DNA from: Anaeromusa acidaminophila DSM 3853
Lineage (GTDB): Bacteria > Bacillota > Negativicutes > Anaeromusales > Anaeromusaceae
Direction of reading: 5' to 3'
DNA: 64,000 bases
NCBI RefSeq assembly: GCF_000374545.1
Contig: NZ_KB894585.1
Span: forward strand, 1-64,000
A program made the position numbers and the translations under genes. This document shows positions 60,073-64,000 of this stretch, piece after piece. Every line of letters starts with the position of its first letter. Position 1 is the first letter of the stretch. Below the pieces are notes generated by a model. The model saw nothing but the letters and a program-made list of their open reading frames with translations, ran no database searches and was not told where the DNA came from.

Positions 60073-61541
60073 AGCGTTTGAGTCAGTTGAGCATTTATTA
60101 CAAAATCAACGGCATTACCATTAGCATGCTGGTTTTTTTCATGCTCTTTTCCGGCTGGCTGGTGCGCGGCTTCACGGCGGATGTTTTAGGAAAGCAGATC
60201 GAGCAGCGCGGCTTGGAAACGGCCATTTATATTGCTACGCTCAGCGCCGATGATGTAGTAGTAGACAACTATTTTGCCTTGCATGAGCGTATTAATACGA
60301 AAAAAAATAATACCGAAGATGTGCGCTACATTATTATTGCCGATCATGCCGGAAATCTGGTGGCGCATACTTTTGGGGCCGTGCTGCCTGAGGGGCTGCC
60401 TGGAAATACAGCGGAGCTTTTGGCTGACGGCGCGGATCATTCTGTGAATTTGTTTGACAGCAATGAAGGGCCGGTGCGTGAGGTGGTAGCTCCCATTGAC
60501 AGCAATGCCAACATCGGCTTTGTGCGTGTAGGCATGTCGGAGCGCAACATGCAGCTTTGGCTGGATCGCAAGATTCGGGAGCTTTTGGTGTGGTCTTTGC
60601 TGATCGGTCTTGTGGCGGTTTCTCTGGCTACGAGAATGGCGCATGTCATCATGCGTCCTGTAGGACATTTGCTCAGTGCGGTGCGAGCTATTCGCGGCGG
60701 AGACTACTCGGCGCGGGCCAAGGTTGAAGCGGCTGATGAGATGGGGCAGTTGGCGCATGCGTTTAATGACATGGCGACATCGCTTCAGCAAAAAGAGGCG
60801 GAAAATGATCGGCTGTTGGATGCGTTGCGCGAAAAGGAAGCGCGGCGCGCCGAGTTGATTAAACGACTCTTTAGCGTGCAGGAAGAAGAGCGGAAACGTA
60901 TTTCCCGGGAATTGCACGACAGCACGGGTCAGTCGATCACTTCCTTGCTGGTATACATGAAGCTGTTGCTTTCTAAGACGGTGGATGAAAAACAACGGGA
61001 ACTGCTTCTGGGAGCGCGTGATGTGGTGTCCGGCGTGTTGGAGGATATGAAGCAAATGGTCGTAGACTTGCGGCCGCCGATTCTGGACGATCACGGCATT
61101 GTGGCTGCTATGGCTAAGTACTTACAGGCCTGGGGAGAACAAGTCGGAATAGAGGTGTCTTTCCGAGCGCCGGAAGACAAGCTGATAGTTAGCGATGAAA
61201 CTGGTTTGGCCTTATATCGGGTGTTGCAAGAAAGTTTAACAAATGTCGCAAGACATGCACAGGCGTCTCGGGTGGATGTGGCTTTGGGATTGACAGCAGG
61301 GGAGTTAACGCTGGAAGTCAGTGATGACGGGGTGGGGATCGCCCCGGGGCGTCTCGAGGACGCCCGCAAGAATAACCATATGGGCGTATTCGGTATGCGT
61401 GAGCGAGTGGAACTTCTGGGGGGCAGACTATTGGTTCGTTCGCAGCCTGGCGGCGGGACGATGGTTTGTGTGCGGTTGCCTGCATTATGGGAAGGAAGTG
61501 GAGTCAATGAAGAATCGCATACGGATCATTCTGGCGGATGA
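60069..61541 (+). CDS. NarX/DegS-type sensor histidine kinase
   Basis: A 490-residue membrane kinase: transmembrane helix (about 15-37), extracytoplasmic sensor (about 38-175), second helix (about 176-195), HAMP domain (about 197-250, RPVGHLLSAVRAIRGGDYSA), HisKA_3 dimerisation domain with the phosphoaccepting histidine in ISRELHDSTGQSI, and HATPase with DDGVGIAP and GVFGMRERVELLGG. ATG 60069 overlaps the lipoprotein stop (ATGA), and its own 3' end overlaps the regulator gene by 35 bp. The three genes form a coupled three-component system. Confidence 0.95.
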   Translation: MKRLSQLSIYYKINGITISMLVFFMLFSGWLVRGFTADVLGKQIEQRGLETAIYIATLSADDVVVDNYFALHERINTKKNNTEDVRYIIIADHAGNLVAHTFGAVLPEGLPGNTAELLADGADHSVNLFDSNEGPVREVVAPIDSNANIGFVRVGMSERNMQLWLDRKIRELLVWSLLIGLVAVSLATRMAHVIMRPVGHLLSAVRAIRGGDYSARAKVEAADEMGQLAHAFNDMATSLQQKEAENDRLLDALREKEARRAELIKRLFSVQEEERKRISRELHDSTGQSITSLLVYMKLLLSKTVDEKQRELLLGARDVVSGVLEDMKQMVVDLRPPILDDHGIVAAMAKYLQAWGEQVGIEVSFRAPEDKLIVSDETGLALYRVLQESLTNVARHAQASRVDVALGLTAGELTLEVSDDGVGIAPGRLEDARKNNHMGVFGMRERVELLGGRLLVRSQPGGGTMVCVRLPALWEGSGVNEESHTDHSGG

Positions 61542-62172
61542 TCATAGCGTGTTGCGTGTAGGTTTGAAAATGTTGCTGGAAAGTGAATCTCATTTTTCTG
61601 TGGTTGGCGAGGCGGCGGACGGAGAGGAGCTGCTGACCTTATTGGAAAAGACAGAGACCGATGTGGTAGTAGTTGACTTGTCCATGCCCAAGATGGGGGG
61701 GCTGGAATGCATCAAGGAAATTCGCAGCCGTGGCATGGATGTAAAGATACTGGTTTTGACGATGTTTGGCGATGAAACGTATATCCGTGAGGTCATGCAG
61801 GCTGGCGCCAATGGCTATGTGGAAAAACAGGCGGTGGATGCGGAATTGTTTGCAGCGTTAAAAGCGGTAGCGGCAGGACAGTTCTATTTGAGCTCTAAAA
61901 ACTCGCAAGCTTTGTTGAATTCGCTCTTTACAGCGGCGCCCCGCCCTAGCGGGCAGGATCCTTATGAGGTTCTTAGCGTTCGCGAACGGGAGGTTCTAAA
62001 GCTGCTCGTAAGGGGCTATTCGCTTTCGGAAATCGGAGCTAAGCTTTTTTTAAGTGTAAAAACGGTGGATACCTACAAAACGCGGTTGATGGAAAAATTG
62101 GGGTTAAGTAAAAAAAGCGAGCTTGTGGAATATTCTTTGAAACATGGATTATTGTCAACAAAAGACATTTAA
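61507..62172 (+). CDS. NarL-type response regulator, partner of the preceding kinase
   Basis: A 221-residue DNA-binding regulator. The receiver has ILADDHSVLR with D11-D12, phosphoacceptor Asp57 in VVVDLSMPKMGG and the region ANGYVEKQAVD; the LuxR-type helix-turn-helix is at about 155-215 (LSVREREVLKLLVRGYSLSEIG). ATG 61507 follows GGAAGGAAGTGGAGTCA. Its stop codon overlaps the start of a family B repeat. Target genes are unknown; the nearby glpA promoter is a possible but unsupported candidate. Confidence 0.94.
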   Translation: MKNRIRIILADDHSVLRVGLKMLLESESHFSVVGEAADGEELLTLLEKTETDVVVVDLSMPKMGGLECIKEIRSRGMDVKILVLTMFGDETYIREVMQAGANGYVEKQAVDAELFAALKAVAAGQFYLSSKNSQALLNSLFTAAPRPSGQDPYEVLSVREREVLKLLVRGYSLSEIGAKLFLSVKTVDTYKTRLMEKLGLSKKSELVEYSLKHGLLSTKDI

Positions 62173-62332
62173 GAAGTCGCTAATTTATTCACATCTTGCG
62201 CCAAACCGGTGCTTTTTCCACCAGACTTTGGCAGAAATCCTCGGCATAGCGCCGCTATTCCTTCGTTTTCTTTCGCGCCTGACGAAAAAAATTATCGGTT
62301 TGACGGAGTGTTCATTACATCAGCGGCTTCTT
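62171..62332. repeat. Family B MITE-like palindromic element, copy B3
   Basis: About 160 bp beginning inside the stop codon of the response regulator gene (AAGAAGTCGCTAATTTATTC) and ending with TTACATCAGCGGCTTCTT. The arms GCCAAACCGGTG and ATCGGTTTGACGG pair imperfectly, and the centre ATAGCGCCGCTAT is identical to B2. The remaining gap to glpA, 62333-62788, contains an AT-rich stretch, a hairpin, the glp promoter and a leader. Confidence 0.83.
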
Positions 62333-62504
62333 GGGAAGGTATATATATGCTTTAAAGAATGAAAAGAATAAAAATTCAAATAAATTAAAATTAAGAAAGA
62401 TGAGGCGCCAATACAGAGAAATTTATATTTTTATTGCTCGGTATGGTTGTTAGCAGAGCTAGAGAAGGCGAAGGTCTTGGATTTACTATATTTTTAGATG
62501 TAAC

Positions 62505-62531
62505 CCCGCAGTTGGTGATGAGAACTGCGGG
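62505..62531. other. Perfect 9-bp hairpin upstream of the glpA promoter
   Basis: CCCGCAGTT and AACTGCGGG are perfect complements around a 9-base loop, 24 bp before the -35 of the glpA promoter. No T-run follows. It could be an operator or the end of an upstream transcript. Confidence 0.4.
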
Positions 62532-62554
62532 CATTAGGACTGTGAGAGGAGGCC

Positions 62555-62583
62555 TTGACAATGCCTTCAGGATGTACTATAAA
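62555..62583 (+). promoter_or_regulatory. Promoter of glpA
   Basis: TTGACA (62555-62560) and TATAAA (62578-62583) with a 17-bp spacer. Transcription would start near 62590 and give a leader of about 200 nt before glpA. Confidence 0.72.
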
Positions 62584-62664
62584 AATATTGGGAAAATTTA
62601 AAGCCTATCGGCATATTCGCAACAATAGCCATACAAGTGCATACTCTGGATTTGGAGAAAAGAG

Positions 62665-62720
62665 AAGTCCGAAAACACCATGTTTCTGTTGAAATGCACA
62701 TGGTTTTTTCGGGCTTTTTT
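62665..62720 (+). terminator. Intrinsic terminator inside the glpA leader (attenuator)
   Basis: AAGTCCGAAAA (62665-62675) pairs with TTTTTTCGGGCTT, extended inward by CCATG/CATGG, and is followed by TTTTTT (62715-62720). It lies between the promoter and the gene, so transcription must read through it. Glycerol operons of Firmicutes are often controlled by GlpP antitermination at such sites. Confidence 0.7.
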
Positions 62721-62788
62721 ATTCGACAGTGCAAAGTTGGAATGGTGGCCGAGCAGGCTGATAATTTACGATATGAGGAGGAAAGGCA

Positions 62789-64000
62789 ATGGATCAGGCG
62801 ACAGTGGTAGTCATTGGCGGAGGTGCCACAGGCACTGGGATTTTCCGCGATTTGGCCATGCGTGGCGTGGATGTCGTATTGCTGGAACAAAAAGACTTGG
62901 CTTATGGAACCAGCTCTCGGTTTCATGGCTTGCTGCACAGCGGCGGCCGTTACGCAGTTAAGGACGCCGAGGCGGCGCGGGAGTGCATTGAGGAGAATAA
63001 ACTGCTGCGGACGGTAGCGAAACATTGTGTAGAAGAAACAGAAGGACTCTTTGTGCGTCTGCCGGAAGACGACGAAGCTTTTGAACACAAATGGGTGGAG
63101 GCTTGTGCAGCGGCAGGGATTGAAACGACGCAGATTTCTAAAGCGGAGGCGCTGCGTTTGGAGCCAAACTTGACCGGGAAATTGGTCAGCGCTTATAAAG
63201 TGCCTGATTCAGCTATCGATGGCTTTCGTTTGGTGTGGCAGAATGTGCAGTCCGGGCGTCGTTACGGCGGCCGTGTGTACACCTATTCCGAAGTAGTTGG
63301 CGTAGAACAGAGCAACGGCAAAGTAACGGGCGTGACCGTACGCAATACCTTGAACGGTCAGGAAAGCAAGATTTCCTGTGAGTTTTTAGTAAGCGCCGCC
63401 GGTTCCTGGGTCGGCGAATTGGCTGCTTTGGCAGGCATTAAGGTGCATGTACAGCCTGACCGCGGTACGCTGATTGCTTTCAACCATCGTTTCACGAATC
63501 GCGTTGTCAACCGCCTGCGCCCTGCAGGGGATGCTGACATTTTCGTGCCTCACGGCTCCATCGTCATTTTGGGAACTACCTCCTCACCGGCGGAGCTGCC
63601 GGACGATACCATTCCTAAGGCCGAAGAAGTGCTGGCCATGTTGGAAGTGGGCGAAAAAATGTTTGAAGACGTACGGAGCTATCGCTTGCTGCGCGCCTTC
63701 ACCGGTACTCGTCCTCTATATAGTGCGGATCCTTCAGCCATTGGCCGGGCGGCTTCTCGTAACTTCACGATCTTGGACCACAGCAAAGAGGGATTACAGG
63801 GCTTTGCCAGCATCGTAGGCGGCAAGTTTACCACCTATCGCTTGATGGCGGAAAAAATGACCGATTTTGTTTGCGCTCATTTGGGAGTTACCACTCCTTG
63901 CCGGACGGCAGTTGAACCATTGGTTTCCGATGTGGACGCAGCAACGATGGCTCGGGCCCGCAAAGCCTTCCCGGCGTTTGGTTCGCGTTTAGCGGCGGAT
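62789..64000 (+). CDS. glpA: FAD-dependent glycerol-3-phosphate dehydrogenase, anaerobic type (partial)
   Basis: Oxidises glycerol 3-phosphate to dihydroxyacetone phosphate at the inner membrane. The first 404 codons are present; the gene runs off the window. The FAD-binding motif VVVIGGGATGTGIFRDLAMRG is at about residues 6-26, then GTSSRFHGLLHSGGRYAVKD, which is GlpA-like (HSGGRYA), SAAGSWVGELAALAG, and GGKFTTYRLMAEKM near 345. GlpB and GlpC subunits would be expected downstream. ATG 62789 follows GAGGAGGAAAGGCA. Expression is probably conditional through the leader terminator. Confidence 0.92.
   Translation, partial: MDQATVVVIGGGATGTGIFRDLAMRGVDVVLLEQKDLAYGTSSRFHGLLHSGGRYAVKDAEAARECIEENKLLRTVAKHCVEETEGLFVRLPEDDEAFEHKWVEACAAAGIETTQISKAEALRLEPNLTGKLVSAYKVPDSAIDGFRLVWQNVQSGRRYGGRVYTYSEVVGVEQSNGKVTGVTVRNTLNGQESKISCEFLVSAAGSWVGELAALAGIKVHVQPDRGTLIAFNHRFTNRVVNRLRPAGDADIFVPHGSIVILGTTSSPAELPDDTIPKAEEVLAMLEVGEKMFEDVRSYRLLRAFTGTRPLYSADPSAIGRAASRNFTILDHSKEGLQGFASIVGGKFTTYRLMAEKMTDFVCAHLGVTTPCRTAVEPLVSDVDAATMARARKAFPAFGSRLAAD

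Overview
The window is about 64 kb of chromosome from an anaerobic, diderm member of the Firmicutes, most likely a Negativicutes species (Sporomusa/Anaeromusa/Veillonella type). Gene order is clostridial/bacillar: hpf-secA-prfB, ftsEX-ctp-minJ-like-uvrBA, rapZ-yvcK-whiA, and the SCIFF peptide with its radical SAM maturase. A type IV pilus secretin (PilQ-like), however, implies an outer membrane. Rubredoxin, nickel-iron hydrogenase maturation genes (hypFCDE) and a split transketolase fit an anaerobe. GC content looks near 50 percent, with many GTG and TTG starts. This assignment is inferred from gene content only.

Layout. Positions 1-600 hold the end of an IS3-family insertion sequence that cut off an SGNH-hydrolase-like gene. 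Next come pgi, an isolated pilP/pilQ-like pair behind a structured leader, a NarL-type regulator, an amino-acid ABC transporter (permease and ATPase), a cold-shock gene and hpf. From 8.3 to 14.4 kb lie secA, a two-gene minimal SUF (SmsCB-like) Fe-S operon, and prfB with its programmed frameshift. From 14.4 to 20.3 kb there is a DUF2993 protein, DUF5693-csaB and the split transketolase. From 20.5 to 30.9 kb runs the division, wall and repair block: ftsE, ftsX, an M23 murein hydrolase activator, ctp, a MinJ-like PDZ protein, uvrB and uvrA. accC is on the opposite strand, followed by uvrC, lemA, a TPM protein, rubredoxin, a flavin-binding protein, ggt, mdh, an FMN hydroxy-acid oxidase, ogt, a holin-like membrane protein and a Cof-type phosphatase.

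From 43.3 to 46.9 kb, on the minus strand, is a histidine kinase with a periplasmic binding domain and its REC/HD-GYP partner. Then follow rapZ-yvcK-whiA plus an unknown secreted protein, the SCIFF peptide and its maturase, hypF-hypC-hypD-hypE, an ArsR regulator, mgsA (minus strand), a PhnD-like lipoprotein with kinase and response regulator, and the start of glpA behind an attenuated leader.

The most unusual non-coding content is repetitive DNA in the gaps. Family A is a modular long inverted repeat at eight loci, built on arms starting AACAAGAG and ending with GAGGGTTACG-like blocks. Family B is a MITE-like palindrome of about 85-160 bp at four loci, twice starting right at a stop codon. 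A third palindromic element (family C) is nested inside one family A copy. No tRNA, rRNA, CRISPR array or prophage was seen.
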